In this document: piece after piece, positions 20,787-33,082 of the stretch
Numbering within the stretch: position 1 is the stretch's first letter
Layout of the letters: the number at the start of each line of letters is the position of its first letter
NCBI RefSeq assembly: GCF_016808335.1
Contig: NC_053149.1
Span: 629,596 to 693,595, forward strand
Source: Panicum virgatum
Taxonomy: Eukaryota; Streptophyta; Magnoliopsida; Poales; Poaceae
Direction of reading: 5' to 3'
Length of the DNA stretch: 64,000 nt
The notes under the pieces: generated by a model
What the model was told of the DNA's origin: nothing
Database searches by the model: none
The model's input: the letters and a program-made list of their open reading frames with translations, nothing else
Position numbers and translations under genes: made by a program

Positions 20787-23047
20787 TTACTCAGCCATAT
20801 TAACCAATTCATACTCTACTAGTGACAGGTTATTGTCCTCCTTCACTGTGAAGCTGGCAGGTTCTGTAGCCTCAATCCGCCCCCATTTATCAACTGCAAG
20901 CCTCATTGATCCTTTGAACATGTCAATTTTAGCATTGCGCAAGATCACTGTGGCATCAGGCTTCAGCAAATCAACTGCATAGAAGGCAAGCGAGTTCATC
21001 GTAAGCCCAGGGCAAGTACATTGTCAAATCAATCATGAATCATAATGTTCTCATGACGCCGTGCAATGCAACTGAAGAAAAAGACAAACAAGTCAAGAAT
21101 AAATTATATTTGGCAGAGACACGGCACAAATATGGAAACAGATGACCCAGTGATCAGTTGTAAATTGAAAATGTTGCTACTGTGCTTTCATCTTTACTAT
21201 TTTTACAAACCTTGAAATCAAGCTGCCAGTGGTTGGCTGTCTACCAGATAACAAACAGGACAACTGAAATATGGCACTTATATTTTCTTAATCTGACATG
21301 CTTTGAGCCCCCTAAAAATCTAATTGGACAAGAGAAGATACTACTGATTGACCTCTGATATGGCACATGGCTGACTTATTGTATGTTACTGTTGTACATA
21401 AAAGAAGATCAACAATCCTATCTCATCTGAACTGAGGTAGGTAGCATTTGGTTGGAGTAAGGTAGGATGGAAAGGTAATCCCTATTTTTTTGGGATGGAA
21501 TGGTTCTTATATAGCTGTTTGGTTGGAGGGATGGAGTGGCTCCATTTCTTGTTTAGTTGGAAGGATAGGATGGCAGATTTTTTTTACCGTCATCCTCCCT
21601 GTGTGGGCCCTACCTGTCAGCCAGGTCATCTTCCTCCCTGCTGCTTGTGCTTGCACGCCTACTCCAGCGGTCCAGCCAACCTCAAGCTCTAGCCGCAGTC
21701 CGGGTGTCCCAGGCCAGCTCCCGCCACCAAGGCCCTGTACCCCAGACACCAGTCCGTCGCGGAGCCTCACCCCCCCCCCCCCCCCCAAAATCTTGGTTCC
21801 ACCGCACCACCGCCGCGCAGGCATCCCACACCTGTCTTCCTTGCGCCATCGCAAAGGCTCCCAACCCCGATCCGCCATGGGAAGCTCCCTGGCCCCGATC
21901 CACTGCGGAGGCTCTCACCCCCATTCACCTTGCGCCGTCGCGGAGGATCCCCAGACCCCATCTGTCTTGCGCCGTCACGGAGGCTCCCAAACCCCGGTCA
22001 GCCACGCCGCTGTGGAGGCCCCTAGTCCCGATCTGCCGGGACTCGATCAGCACCCGGAGCTATGTCCATGCGCCACCGCCACCGAGGCTCCCACCCCCTA
22101 TCTGCCTAGCACCATGGCCCCCCGCGCCGCCCTTGCTTTGTCTCCCCACCGCTCGAGCTTCGTCAACGCAGCCCATCGCCCCCACCACTCCTGAGGTGCT
22201 TCCGCCTCACAACGCGAGACGGCATCAAAGCGGGACGGCTCGGTCCGCCCGATTTTGCGGATCGAGCCGTCCCGAATCTTGAGTGAATATTTGCTTTAAG
22301 GGACCGCTCCATTCTTGTGCTCTCCAACCAAACATGGGATGAAATGGTTCCATCCCGGTAGGCTCCCCAACCAAATACTACCTAAGTACCACATAATTTT
22401 GGTAGCAGCTATCCCATCCATCATTGGAACGGGAAAAATAATTGATAAGATGAAGTTGTCTCGGCACCAATTCCCTATGTTTCGTCCTATAATCGGCAGG
22501 CACAAGTAAATAAATACAATAAATTTACAAAAGAATGCATTGGCAACCAGGAAAGGCTTTTTTGTAATGAGCTTCATCATGCATCTGAAATGACAACCAG
22601 GTCGGGGTGTGGTATAAATAATACATGGGAATATATATGAACTAAAGAGAAGAAGGCCCGTCTTTCATGCATGCTGGGCATCCAAGTAAGTTGTTGGTGC
22701 AATCAATCAGATAAATGTAGCTAGCCCGCCACGCGCCTTACAGACAGCAATAAAACAAACAGATGGAGGCGGTCGGCGAGGCGGTCACCTTGGTCGTTGC
22801 GGGCCGTGAAGACTATGGCGCCGGTCTCATCCCCGACGAGGCACTCGGCGATGCGTGGCGCGCGGGGGGACGCGGTGGTGGTGGTGGTGGTGGCTCCTGG
22901 GCGCGCGCGTCCAGGGACGGGGGTGGCGCTGACGACCTTGACGGTGAGGGTGTGGCCGTTGGTGCCCGGCCTGAGCTGGTCGACCTTGGTGAAGACGGGC
23001 TTGCGGAGCGCCGGCTTGTCGCCGCCCTGCGCCGCCGCGGTGGACAT
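20787..23047 (-). CDS. Small OB-fold nucleic-acid-binding protein (At4g28440-like), two exons
   Basis: Exon 1 is 23047-22789 and exon 2 is 20974-20787. They join as ...ARNDQ/VDLLKPDATVIL... to give 148 aa without interruption. The protein begins MSTAAAQGGDKPALRKPVF and carries the strand signatures KVDQLRPGTNGHTLTVKVV, IAECLVGDETGAIVFTARN and ATVILRNAKIDMFKGSMRL, then KEDNNLSLVEYELVN. This is the single OB-fold seen in the uncharacterised plant At4g28440 family, which is predicted to bind single-stranded nucleic acid. A rare insertion relative to the Arabidopsis form is the Arg/Thr-rich stretch around residues 50-65. The 1814-bp intron hosts a TIR element with GC-rich cargo. The molecular role is unproven. 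Confidence 0.9.
21440..22382. mobile_element. TIR element with degenerate tandem cargo in the OB-fold gene intron
   Basis: The left end GGTAGCATTTGGTTGGAG and the right end, read on the other strand, GGTAGTATTTGGTTGGGGAG form terminal inverted repeats. TTTGGTTGGAG and GGGATGGAA recur inside both ends. The right flank is TAA but the left is GTA, so a 3-bp duplication is not proven and the superfamily (PIF/Harbinger or hAT) is open. The core, 21640-22260, is C-rich with a 16-C-like run near 21771 and a loosely repeated unit containing GCGGAGGCTC-CACCCCC every 45-50 bp. No transposase was found. Confidence 0.65.
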
Positions 23048-23746
23048 GGAGGCAGCTTGGATCGATCGGGGTGCGGAAACCCTAGCTCAGGGGTGCGGTG
23101 GGTGACTGAGACTGAGAGTGGTTGGTCGCTGGTCGGGGTGGGGGGCTGGAGGCATGGATCAAGACAACCAGCAGCTATGGGCTCTTGGGCCGGGCCGGGG
23201 TTGCTCCAAGGCCGTGGGCCATTATTTGTTTTTTTTTTCCGATTTTCAAGATTGCTAGCTGGCATTTCTTGACTAATTATTATTTCCATATATCTATATA
23301 TATTGTATATTGTTGTAACATTATTTGTTGACGAATTGTATATTGTTGCTACATAGTAATTCAGTACTATAATTCATCCGATCGACGATCCAATAGATAA
23401 GAGAGGCAACCACCTTAATTTCGTTATTAAACAGAGCACACGCTAACAATGATATTGATGACTTTGTGCCAGCAGTGATTTTCTTCCGCACCAAATCAGC
23501 ATCGGCCACTAGCCAGCAGCCAGCCAATATTATTTTTTTTTAACAACAAATTAGCACCAACTACCAGCCACAGCCAACCGAACACAGCATACAACAATAT
23601 ATATGGCATGGAGCTTGCTTCCCATCCCCACCCATCATACACACACACAAGCAGCCACCAGGATGCAGGCATAGCTATTGCTTATTAATTTAGAGTAGGT
23701 AGTTTAATTTGTCGGAGGCCGCACTGCTTGATTAATTAACCATTAA

Positions 23747-24711
23747 TTAATTGTAGGGGACGGCGATCCTGTCCGGGCCGGACTTCATGTCCTCCCAGAG
23801 CAGATCCGACAGCGCCAGCATCAGCTCTCCAACCTTCCCATCCCCGATGGGCTGGTCGTCCCACTCCACGATGGGCAGCACGGGCAGCCCGCTTCCGACG
23901 AAGGCCATCTCCACGCTGCGCTTGGCCTCCTCGGCCGTGATGTTCCTGGTGGTCACCGCCGCCAGCCGGCCGTCCTCCACGAGCCTCGGCGCCAGCGCGA
24001 GGAGGCGCCTGGCCGTGCAGCCGCTGAGGATCCTGTCGAACTCCGGGAGCACGAGCTCGCGGCCCGGGGTGACGAAGGCGACGTTGACCATGGGCCCCTC
24101 GGCGACGTGCCCCTGCTCGTCCACCCACACGGAGGCGAAGGCGCCGCGGTCCTCGGCGTCCATGATGGACAGCACGTTGGGCAGGTAGTTGACGTTCTTG
24201 GTGGTGGCGAACAGCGGCGGCTTCATGGGCACCGACGTGGTGACGGCGCGCACGCCGCCGCGGCACTGCTCGTAGTCCGCCGGGATGACCACCGCGTAGA
24301 AGGCCGGCGACGGGCAGCCCTTGGGGGAGAGCAGGAAGTCCCCGGGCCCGGCGCTGAGCCAGTAGCGGATGGAGCCCTTGCGGCAGCCGGAGGCGGCGGT
24401 CATCTGGATGAGGATGCTCCGCAGCGTGGCGCGCGGGAAGGGCGCGGCGATCCGGGCCCGGGCGGCGGAGCGGAGGAAGCGGTCCAGGTGCGGGTCCAGC
24501 TCGTACAGGCACCCGTCCAGGAGCATGGCGGTGTCGAACACGCCGTGCCCGCGGTGGACCATGTGGTCGTCCACCGGGAGGACCATCATGGCAGGGTCCA
24601 GGATGATGCCGCCCACCACGCTCGAGTACATGGCCGCCGCCGCCGCCTGGCATTTCTCCTGCAGCTTCTGCAGGACCTGCATACATACATGCAGATTTTC
24701 TCGCTTATGTT

Positions 24712-24775
<64 letters not shown>

Positions 24776-25790
24776 CTAGAATGGTAATTAATTAAGCTGC
24801 TGATCGATCGAGAGCTAGCTTACTTAATGCTGAATCGACTTGAAGCACATGCTTATGCTTGCATGAGGTAATTAATTAATTAATTGTGCTGCTAAACATC
24901 ATGCAGCTTGCAGTTGCAGTTGAACAGTTAATTACATGCATTAAGAAAAAAGGTAGGTAGTGCGCTACTAGTACTACTTTCTACGACTAGTAGTGCGTGA
25001 TGTATATGTAGCACAAAAACTGATGAGTGTGTGTCTAGTCATGTCGCAAAGAGCCATAGAGCGAGGAAACTGGAAAAGGGTGAGAGAAAAAAGTCCTTCA
25101 ATAATTGGGGCGTCGTCATCCGTCAGTCTAAGAGCAAGACTAATGATTTAGGCGGCTGCTGGCTGAAAAACATTTGCAACTTATTTCTCAGCCTACTTGT
25201 ATAACGATTTAGCTCTCCACTATAAATACATGGCCCACTTGTCTATCTCACATTTTTTTTATTTTTATGTCAAAACTGACTGTAAGCTAACAGCCCACCA
25301 AATATTGCGTCTCAAACTAGACAATCGACTGTATATCATATCCCGTGACCGCTCCACTGATGGATCAACCAAGACTCCAAGAAAAAAAGGGTACTCTATC
25401 TACCCGCTAGCTAGCTAGCACTTTGTTGCATTGGAAGGAAAAGAATAATACATGCGTGCACAGTAGTGTAAGTCAGTCAGTCAGTCAGTAATAAGAAGGT
25501 GGAGGAGATGAGATGATGAGTAAGTGACTGACCTCAGCGCCAGATTGATAGACCGGGACTGCCTCATCGTTATCGCCTGTTCATGTATTGTTTTGTTTTG
25601 TTTTGTTTTGTTTTGTTTTGTTGTTTCGGAAAAGAAAACAAAATCGATCAGTATAGGAAGCAAGCATATATATATGCAATTAGGTAGCAAGCAGGATGGA
25701 TATGATGAGGGAAAGAAGCAATTATATATATAGATCGATAGATATAATACCTTGGACGTAGGAACCCATGTGGATGATGAGCTGATGATC
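23747..25790 (-). CDS. Class-IV PLP aminotransferase (BCAT / D-amino-acid aminotransferase-like)
   Basis: The main exon is 24676-23747. It encodes a fold-type IV PLP enzyme: the N-terminal GIILDPAMMVLPVDDHMVHRG, the GHGVFDTAMLLDG motif, the PLP-lysine region TTKNVNYLPNVLSIMDAED, and the phosphate-binding segment VTTRNITAEEAKRS, ending ...DRIAVPYN. Family members are branched-chain or D-amino-acid aminotransferases or aminodeoxychorismate lyases; I cannot separate these by eye. Upstream, an exon ending at 25751 (SSSTWVPTSK) joins in frame through a GT-AG intron (25750-24677). That upstream frame has no ATG between an in-frame TGA and the donor; the codon before GAG-GAG-GAG is AAG. The first in-frame Met is inside the main exon (MYSSVVGG, about 24631). 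The start is therefore uncertain. The transit-peptide question is open. Confidence 0.85.
24715..24773. repeat. (TA)n microsatellite in the aminotransferase intron
   Basis: An uninterrupted TA run of about 59 bp, 39 bp inside the intron from the acceptor of the main exon. Confidence 0.97.
25587..25623. repeat. (TTTTG)n pentanucleotide repeat
   Basis: About seven TTTTG units within the aminotransferase intron. Confidence 0.95.
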
Positions 25791-25799
25791 TCCTCCTCC

Positions 25800-26632
25800 T
25801 TCTGCTGCTGCTCTAGTGGTCAGCAGCAGCTAGCACTCGATCAGCTACCAATCAACAAGGCTAGAGATGAGCAGCTAGCACAACTGAAGCTGGTGGGCAT
25901 GTACTACTAATTCTAGCTATTTTATAAGCAGCGGGCAGCGCGCGGCTAGGCGGCCGGCCGGGCCGGCTGCATGCTTTTTGCTTTGTCTCGGCGTCGGCGT
26001 TGCGTTGCAAGTGCAGCAGTGCAGGCAGATACTCCTAGATGCAGAACTCTATACGAAATGAAAGGTAGTAGCCCCCAAACGAAACGACAACGAAAGGTGA
26101 CACACCTTTGTTTGGTTGCATTGCATATTATATTGCTTTTGCTTGGAGTCGTTGGAGTGGAGCACAGCTGCACAGGCACTACATGCTCTCCCGGCCCTTT
26201 GTTTTCTCCCTGATGATCCATCTGAGTAGAGGAAGACAGGGACAGGCAAACACAGATGATAAGCATGCACGCAGCAAAGCGTACCGTGGATGAATGAATC
26301 AGATGATGATGAAAAGCAAGCGTGTGTATGATCGAGGCAGCAGCACACAGCACAAAGATGATCCATGGCCGCCCCGGCCCTTAATTGGTTGGTAGCTAGT
26401 GAGCGAGCGAGGGTGATCTCGGAAGAGAACATGAACGTCAGGAGACGGAGACGGAGACGGAGACGGAGACGGAGACGGACAATGTGGGCCAGGCCAGGCC
26501 GCAGGCAGGACTGCCGGCCCGGATGTGGAGTGGGCCAGGCCCAACAACCCCGCTCTCATGGTATGGGTCCCCCAGCACCAGCACCACCAGAATCCCACCA
26601 TCCCCCTCCTCCGATCCGCCGCCGCCGGCGCG
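25800..26632. other. Divergent intergenic spacer, includes a (GGAGAC)n repeat
   Basis: This spacer lies between the aminotransferase (minus) and the small membrane protein (plus), so it should hold both promoters. A six-copy GGAGAC hexamer runs 26441-26478, about 155 bp before the downstream ATG. No obvious TATA box or other coding sequence is visible. Confidence 0.55.
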
Positions 26633-26986
26633 ATGGACCGCGACGGCCGCCCGGGCTGGCTGCCGTCGCTGGGCTTCGCCTTCCTCAGCTTCAACTGCGG
26701 GATGGCCGTCTACCGCTCCTGGCCCGACACCTCATCCGTCGCCTTCGTCGCCGTCGCCTACGTCGCCCTCCTCCTCCTCTTCCGCTGCCTCCACCTGCTC
26801 GAGCGCGCACCCCCAGGCCGCCAAGGGATCAAGCTCGCCGTCTGGGGCCTCTCCACGCTCCTCACGCTCATGTTCTCATCCAAGGTCGCCGCCATCATGC
26901 CGCCCTGGGCGCAGCTGCTCGTCTGGGCCATGGGGATCCTCACCATCGTCGCCGGGTTCTACGCCTTCTTCCTCGTACGACCATGA
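26633..26986 (+). CDS. Small four-helix membrane protein of unknown function (DUF6490-like)
   Basis: A single-exon frame of 117 aa begins MDRDGRPGWLPSLGFAFLSF and ends ...FYAFFLVRP. Four hydrophobic segments are evident: GFAFLSFNCGMAVY, VAFVAVAYVALLLLF, IKLAVWGLSTLLTLMFS and LLVWAMGILTIVAGFYAFFL. Short loops separate them, one with an ERAPPGRQG turn. I recognise this layout from a grass and dicot family of small tandemly occurring membrane proteins that I believe is listed as DUF6490. No biochemical role is known to me. An upstream in-frame ATG at 26525 would add a low-complexity His/Gln stretch and is less likely. The ATG context at 26633 is GGCGCGATGG, a good plant start. Confidence 0.8.
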   Translation: MDRDGRPGWLPSLGFAFLSFNCGMAVYRSWPDTSSVAFVAVAYVALLLLFRCLHLLERAPPGRQGIKLAVWGLSTLLTLMFSSKVAAIMPPWAQLLVWAMGILTIVAGFYAFFLVRP

Positions 26987-28832
26987 CCCACCGTCCTTCA
27001 CATGGTAATTTATACCCCCTGCTAGTTCAATCCCATCAACTACCTACCGTTTCTTCTTTCTGCTACTACTAATTTGCTGGATCTGTCTCTATGTTCACCA
27101 ACGACTTGATCTTATTGGTTTACTTAGTCATAGTACATACATGCTATTTTCTTTTTAACTACCGGCACACCATCACTAGTTTAAGTACTGCTCTGAAAGC
27201 AAACAATAATTGCTTACCAAAATTTGGGATGCAAAGACTTACCAATTTTGTGCTCTTGTTTTTCTATCTTTCGCGTGATTGACTACACTAGTTGTGCATA
27301 CAGCCGGTATTTATTGACTGGTCCAAAGATTCTGTACATATGTTCAGACTTCATAACGATGGATGGCCAATGATTTGTATCTGCTTGCTTGCTTGACTTA
27401 GACCAAAGACTTCACTATTTATTGAAAGATGGAACCCGTGCTAACATGCAAAACACTATTGGTAGCTAGGCCATCTGGTTTCAGGGACTAGATGGAACCT
27501 GTGTTAACATGATGCAGAGCAGTATAATATGGTAAAGTATAAGTAACCTCCATTGTCCCCAGTTCTTATGGTGATAGATTATATCTGTGTTGACGTTCTG
27601 GAGACATCATCAGGACAGCCTTTTCAAACGAGCGAGGTTGACCATCTGTACTGCACGAGTGATGAGGAATTTCAATGAGACCAACATGTAGTACCTACCT
27701 GGACATATATAGCTTTCCTGCAAAGAATAGTTGGGAAATACCACAAAATATTTATTAACTTAATGCATTGTTGCCCTGTTGCAGGATATCCCTATACTTT
27801 ATGAGGTTGAGCTTCCAGTTAGCTAGGTTGCCTCCTATGCGGCTATGCCTTTGCAGCATCTGAGAACGAAGAGCCCTGAAAGATGGATACTAGTAGGTTA
27901 CATTACATACATGATGGAGCGCACTGGCAGCAGTATCTTTGAATAAATGAAACTCTGATGTTTGACAGTTTGTTGTTATATCATCATTACCCCGGAAAGC
28001 TGTATGTGATATGGAGGGGCTCCTGTATTTGTGTGGAAAGGTTTGCCTCTTTTGAGCACCTCAGACAATGGGTTCTTATGGCAGCAGAGCCGCTTAACCT
28101 AGTTAACCCGAGAGATATGATGTGCATGCTTGTGTCTGCTTCAACTAACCAAGTGCTGCTACCTATATGTGTATGTACAATGTCTGCAATAGCCACCTCG
28201 CAGCAAGAATGGATTGAAAGCTGCTGAATGCATGCATGTCAAAGGCGGAAGGCACCTTAATTTGGTCAGTTTGTGTGGGCTGTGTTTCTGATCTTGTCTG
28301 CAGTACTGCTTGTAGCCAGTCGTTTTTTTCTTGAAGAAGAGTTATATTGATGCGTGTATTTGATGAACGGTGAATGCGACAGATGTCACAGAAAAACTGA
28401 TGCTGCTGCTTCTATGGTAGCTGCCAATTTGTGCTGTATGTCTATCGGCTGGGATATGTGTGATTTTTTTTTTCTGTCAGGATAGGAACCTGGTCACTCA
28501 CTGCTTGCAGCTTAGATTTTCGCTCCTGGTAGGAGAATATGCCGCAGTTGTGGCGCTACTTCCGTGGCACAAATATCTCCATGAATTTGTGGTGGCCAGC
28601 GACATAGGATGGTGTTAGAGAAAAAGAAGATTTCTAATGGGTGTCATGACATGGTTGTACGGGCTGAAATGCTGAATGCTTCATCTCTGGTTAACTCCAT
28701 CTCACCAAGAGTTTTTTTTTTGGAGATCCATTCATTCATTCATTTTATCTAGAGTTGAGAAAGAGACAGGCGTTGCTGCCAGAAGAAACCAGCAGCGCCC
28801 ATCGTTGTATCCGCCGACCGCCTCGAGGTGAA
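26987..28832. other. Spacer between membrane-protein gene and phosphatase gene
   Basis: Probably the 3' UTR of the upstream gene, possibly with an intron (GTAATTTAT at about 27004 to TTGCAG at about 27785), then intergenic DNA. A short open frame at 27958-28227 has no recognisable features and is not called. Confidence 0.4.
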
Positions 28833-30684
28833 ATGGGCTCCGGTTCACTGCCTACGCGGCCTTCTCCGTCGGCGTTCTCGCCGCCGTTGCCCATCCCCGG
28901 CCGCGCGCGCCCTCCTCGCCTCCGCAGCCTCGCCACAGGTGTGTGTGTGTGTGTGTGTGCTTCTATCCCTCCCTCCCTCACTCTGTTTCACTGCACCCTT
29001 CCAAACGCTCTCTAACCATAGAAATACTACTAACTGGATTCCACTATGACGAAACCAGAACATGTTCCACGTACCCTGTTGCTAGAAAGCTTGCACACAC
29101 ACACGCGCACGCGCGCGCGACACGAAATCTCTATCCTTTGGGGAGCTGTGAGCTGCATTTCTTCAGAATCCTTTTGGGACTTTTAAGCTTCAATCCTTTC
29201 TAGTACTCCAATCAGTGTTATAACTTTCAACCTAATTGGAACAGATAACTTATTTTGCTGATGCTGACAGTTGATTCTCGTTCTTGCTTGTTGTAGGCAC
29301 CAATGCTCGACGAACTTTTTCCATCAAAGCAAGTCATAGTGGTCTGAGCGAAGTATCTGTACAGAGCCTTCCTGATAATGAAGTTACTGGTGCTGCTTAC
29401 AGCTTCACAGGAGCAACGACATCACTTACCAACAAGATTCTAACCTCGTCCAAGAAGATTACTCTTGTTAGACATGGCTTGAGCTCATGGAATGCAGAAA
29501 GCCGTGTCCAGGTTAGTCAGCGCTACCCATTTTCAATGACAGGGCCGTGCCTTCTCTGACTTTTAGTTTACTCTGGAGATGAATGTCTGTTTGTAACATG
29601 CAATTTCTGTTTTGCAACCATTTCACCAATTCATTCAGGGCACCTTTTTTTCTGTTCTACTGACTAGAAAAAAAATGTGCCTTTTGGATCCGTTCATGAA
29701 ATCATTGCTCTTGTCTAGGGAAGCTCAAATCTGTCGGTGTTAACAGAAACCGGTGCCAAGCAGGTAGAGAAGTGTCGTGATGCTCTTGCAAACATGAAGT
29801 TTGACGTTTGCTTCTCTAGTCCTATCTCACGAGCAAAGGTTCCAACAATTCCAAGTCTACTGTATGAATGTGATTGTGAACGATATGAAGAATATGATGC
29901 CTGTGTGTAATGCGTGATATTTCTCTGCACTGCAGTCAACTGCCGAAATTATTTGGCAAGGGAAGGAAGAACCCCTTGTTTTTCTCGATTCACTGAAGGA
30001 GGCACACCTCTTCTTTTTAGAGGGCATGACCAATGGTATGAATAAAGCTTGCAGCACATTCCTATTCTAACTGTCCATTTCTGCAAATTGACCGTATTGC
30101 ATACTTGGAGGCAGCGGATGCTAAGAAGCAATACCCGGAGTTGTACACCAAATGGAGGGAGGACCCTGCAAACTTTCGTGTTAATGGCATATACCCGATT
30201 AGGGAGTTGTGGGGAACAGCAAGACAAGCCTGGGAGCAGATCTTGCTCACTCCGGTATCAACCTTTCCTCGCTGTTTTCTTCAGGGTGTGCTCTTGCTGC
30301 CTATTACATTCAGGGTTTTGACATATCTTTTCGACAGGGTGAAAACTTCTTGGTGGTCACGCACAAATCTATTTTGCGTGCACTCATCTGCACAGCACTA
30401 GGTCTCCCTCCTGAGAGGCAAGTCTGACCTTTTCTTTCCCTCCAATTTCGAACCTTATTATGCGCAGCATTGGCAATTGAAAACCGAGATCTGTACATCG
30501 CAATTTGTCAACAATCTTTGTTTTTTCCTTCCCTCAAATGGCTAGCAAAAAATGCAGGTTCCGTGCCATTGATGTAAACAATGGTGGCATGTGTGTCTTC
30601 ACGGTCAACAAACAAGGAGAAGCTATGCTTCAAGCCCTCAATATGACAGCACACATGTACAGTAATCACACCTATCAGTACTAG
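28833..30684 (+). CDS. Plastid-type phosphoglycerate-mutase-like histidine phosphatase, seven exons
   Basis: Exons are 28833-28938, 29297-29511, 29719-29838, 29936-30035, 30115-30254, 30338-30417 and 30558-30684. They join to 295 aa. The first exon is Pro/Ser/Arg-rich (MGSGSLPTRPSPSAFSPPLP), like a plastid transit peptide. The histidine-phosphatase core follows: the RHG catalytic motif ITLVRHGLSSWNAESRVQGS, SSPISRAKSTAEIIWQG, the EAHLFFLEGM acid region, and the second catalytic His in FLVVTHKSILRALICTALG. The C-terminus is HMYSNHTYQY. Homologues are annotated as phosphoglycerate mutase family or 2-carboxy-arabinitol-1-phosphatase-like; the substrate cannot be assigned here. Intron 6 appears to be of the rare GC-AG class (AG/GCAAGT). 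Intron 1 opens with a (GT)n run at its donor. Confidence 0.9.
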
Positions 30685-32500
30685 TTAGTTCTCCCCTCAC
30701 TCTGCATTGTATTATATTTCCTACCCTTATATTACACTTCCTGTAGACAAGTCATTCTTGAAATGATTTTGGTAAACGTGACCATAGTGTACATAACGAT
30801 AGGTTACACAAATTGCCCCTGCCAGATGTGAGTGGCTGCCCATGTGAATACAAACTGAATCAATGTGCTTGCTCAAATACTCCCTGAACTGACGAGGTAT
30901 TTCTGATAGGGATTTTCTGAAGGTACAATTCAGATGCTATTGGCCTAACCAAAGACTGCTAAATGTCCAGTCCTCCGAAAGACTGACATGGCGTTGTTTG
31001 GGACTCGAGAATTCTGTAGAAATTTCACTGAAACGTTACAGAAAAGATAACGATTCCTACAAGACTAGTGGAGTTTGAGGAAGTGGAGATCACCACTGAT
31101 GATATGTCTTATTGATTAACAACATTTTTAATCAGAAAACAATAATGCAGTTGTAGCCAGAATGAGATAAGGACATCTCATCTTACCTTCCAATATCTAA
31201 ATCAAGGGAAGCTTAGACATTGACCAACCAACCATATGATGTGATGCTGTGGAGTTTCAGCATTTTCAGATCGCCGATGATGCAACAAAAACCAGCTGCC
31301 TCCTTTCCAAAAAAAAAAACAGCTGCCCATCTACTGGTAACAGAAGGGCAGATCGCAGATGGGCAGCCAGCCGGCGTGGCTGTTGCCGTACGTTCTTCCC
31401 CAAGGTTCCAATATGGCGCCCCTAATGGTTTGAACTAGAGAGGATTGGAGAGGCACTAATGGTTATAACTTGGCACCCCTAGTCCATGATCATATCCGAG
31501 TCTGACGGAGGGAACGAAAGCACTGCACGTACCTGGCCGCGAGGTACGTACTATATAGTAACCGAAGTTTCCAGGACGACGGATCGAGAAACAGGGAACG
31601 AAGAACTGAACAGCATTTGAAATGGATTTTACACTATGGGATGAAAATATTCTCCATCCCGATCCCCGAAACGGTATTTCCGAAATGTGGAACGTGATAT
31701 AGTTTAGTTCAGATAAAACTTAATAAAAAATTATGGGTATTTGTATTCTTGCCTGTTTTGAATTATGATTTTATTTTTATTTTTTTAACTTTGTCATTTT
31801 CGTCCTTTATGATTCACAAATCAATATGATTTTGCGCCTAGTCAACGGTTGAAATAGAGGTAAATGCGTAAAAGTCAAAAGCAAAACCGTATGAACTTCT
31901 GAAAAGTAAAAGACAAAATCACAAAGTTAACAAAATGATTGTAAATAAATCTCCATAAAACCAAATAGTTATTCTTTCTCAAACAGAAAGAGTACATTCT
32001 TTAATCTCTTTGTACAACTAGTTATCATTCTTTGTTCTTGATACGTATAGATCGGATATTTCCCTCACGCACAATGCTAAACATGTTTTCATAGGGATAG
32101 AGCCAGGCCAAACGATAAGCTTTTTCCTTTACCATAGTCCTCCACTACTTGCAGTCAACAATCTTAATTACTCTTTAAAAAAAGCAATCTTAATTACTAA
32201 AGTAGAGACCCCTACAAAAGTAAGAAATTACAACTAGATCCACATGAGAAAGCTCCATGTAGCTCCGAATCCTTCCGCCCCCGCCTCGGAGGCATGAAGT
32301 AGAGAGCGCAGAAAACAGAGAGAAGACTTACTACTTACCAACCGATGAGGAGGTCCCAACTCATGGATGAGCCGCAAGAGACAGTATGCCGAAACTCATG
32401 TATGACTTGGCTCCCTCCGTGCGCAGGCGGCCGGGCGCTCCCTCAGGCCCAGGCGCTGCCGCGCGGAGCGCCGGCAGGGAGCCGCCTCGGGAGTGCCAGC
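30685..32500. other. Intergenic DNA, no gene seen
   Basis: The 3' flank of the phosphatase gene followed by AT-rich sequence. The last 150 bp before 32500 is GC-rich and may be the promoter or 5' end region of the MULE. No terminal repeats or RNA genes were recognised. Confidence 0.5.
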
Positions 32501-33082
32501 CAAGGTTAACCTAACCGGTGGGAACCGGTCCGGTTTGACCGGTTACCGGTCAAACCGGTCCGGTCCGGTTCCGGTTCCGGCCGGTGCCCAACCGGCCAAA
32601 ATTCAAATTTTAAATTTGAATTCAAAAAATGAAAAATTCCCAAAAAATTCCTAAAAATACTTCAAGGTGTGATGAATCTAATGGTGTCAAATTTTCTCAA
32701 AAATTCATTCATTTAGTATAGTTTGTGGGAATTTAAAGTTAAATCAAAAAAGAAAAAGAAAAAAAAGGGCCGGCCCATGAAGGCCCACCGATCAAACCGG
32801 TCAAACCGGCCGGTAAACCGGTAAAACCGGCCGGTAAACCGGTTGCACGGGAGCGTTTGAATTTCAAACCGGTCAAACCGACCGGTAAACCGGTAAAACC
32901 GGCCGGTAAACCGGTCAAACCGGCCGGTAAACCGGTCGGAACCGGTTGCACGGGAAAATTTGAATTTATTTGAATTTGGATTTGAATTCAACCGGTTTCC
33001 ACCGGTTACCGGCCTAACCGGTCCGGTAAACCGGTACCGGAGGGCGGCGGTAACCGGTTTCCGGTTGGGAAATAAAACCCTG
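32501..33082. mobile_element. hAT-type MITE built of ACCGGT repeats, 582 bp, TSD GTGCCAGC
   Basis: An 8-bp duplication GTGCCAGC (32493-32500 and 33083-33090) flanks ends CAAGGTTAACCTAACCGG (left) and CAGGGTTTTATTTCCCAACC (right, opposite strand). This is the size and terminus style of hAT elements. Both subterminal zones consist of short direct and inverted units AACCGGTCAAACCGG and CCGGTAAACCGG, with an AT-rich centre (32595-32765). There is no transposase. Confidence 0.85.

Noticed and set aside
23736..24787. Alternative long frames over the aminotransferase exon on both strands
   Set aside because: They lack any family motif; the 311-aa frame with the PLP motifs is the real one.
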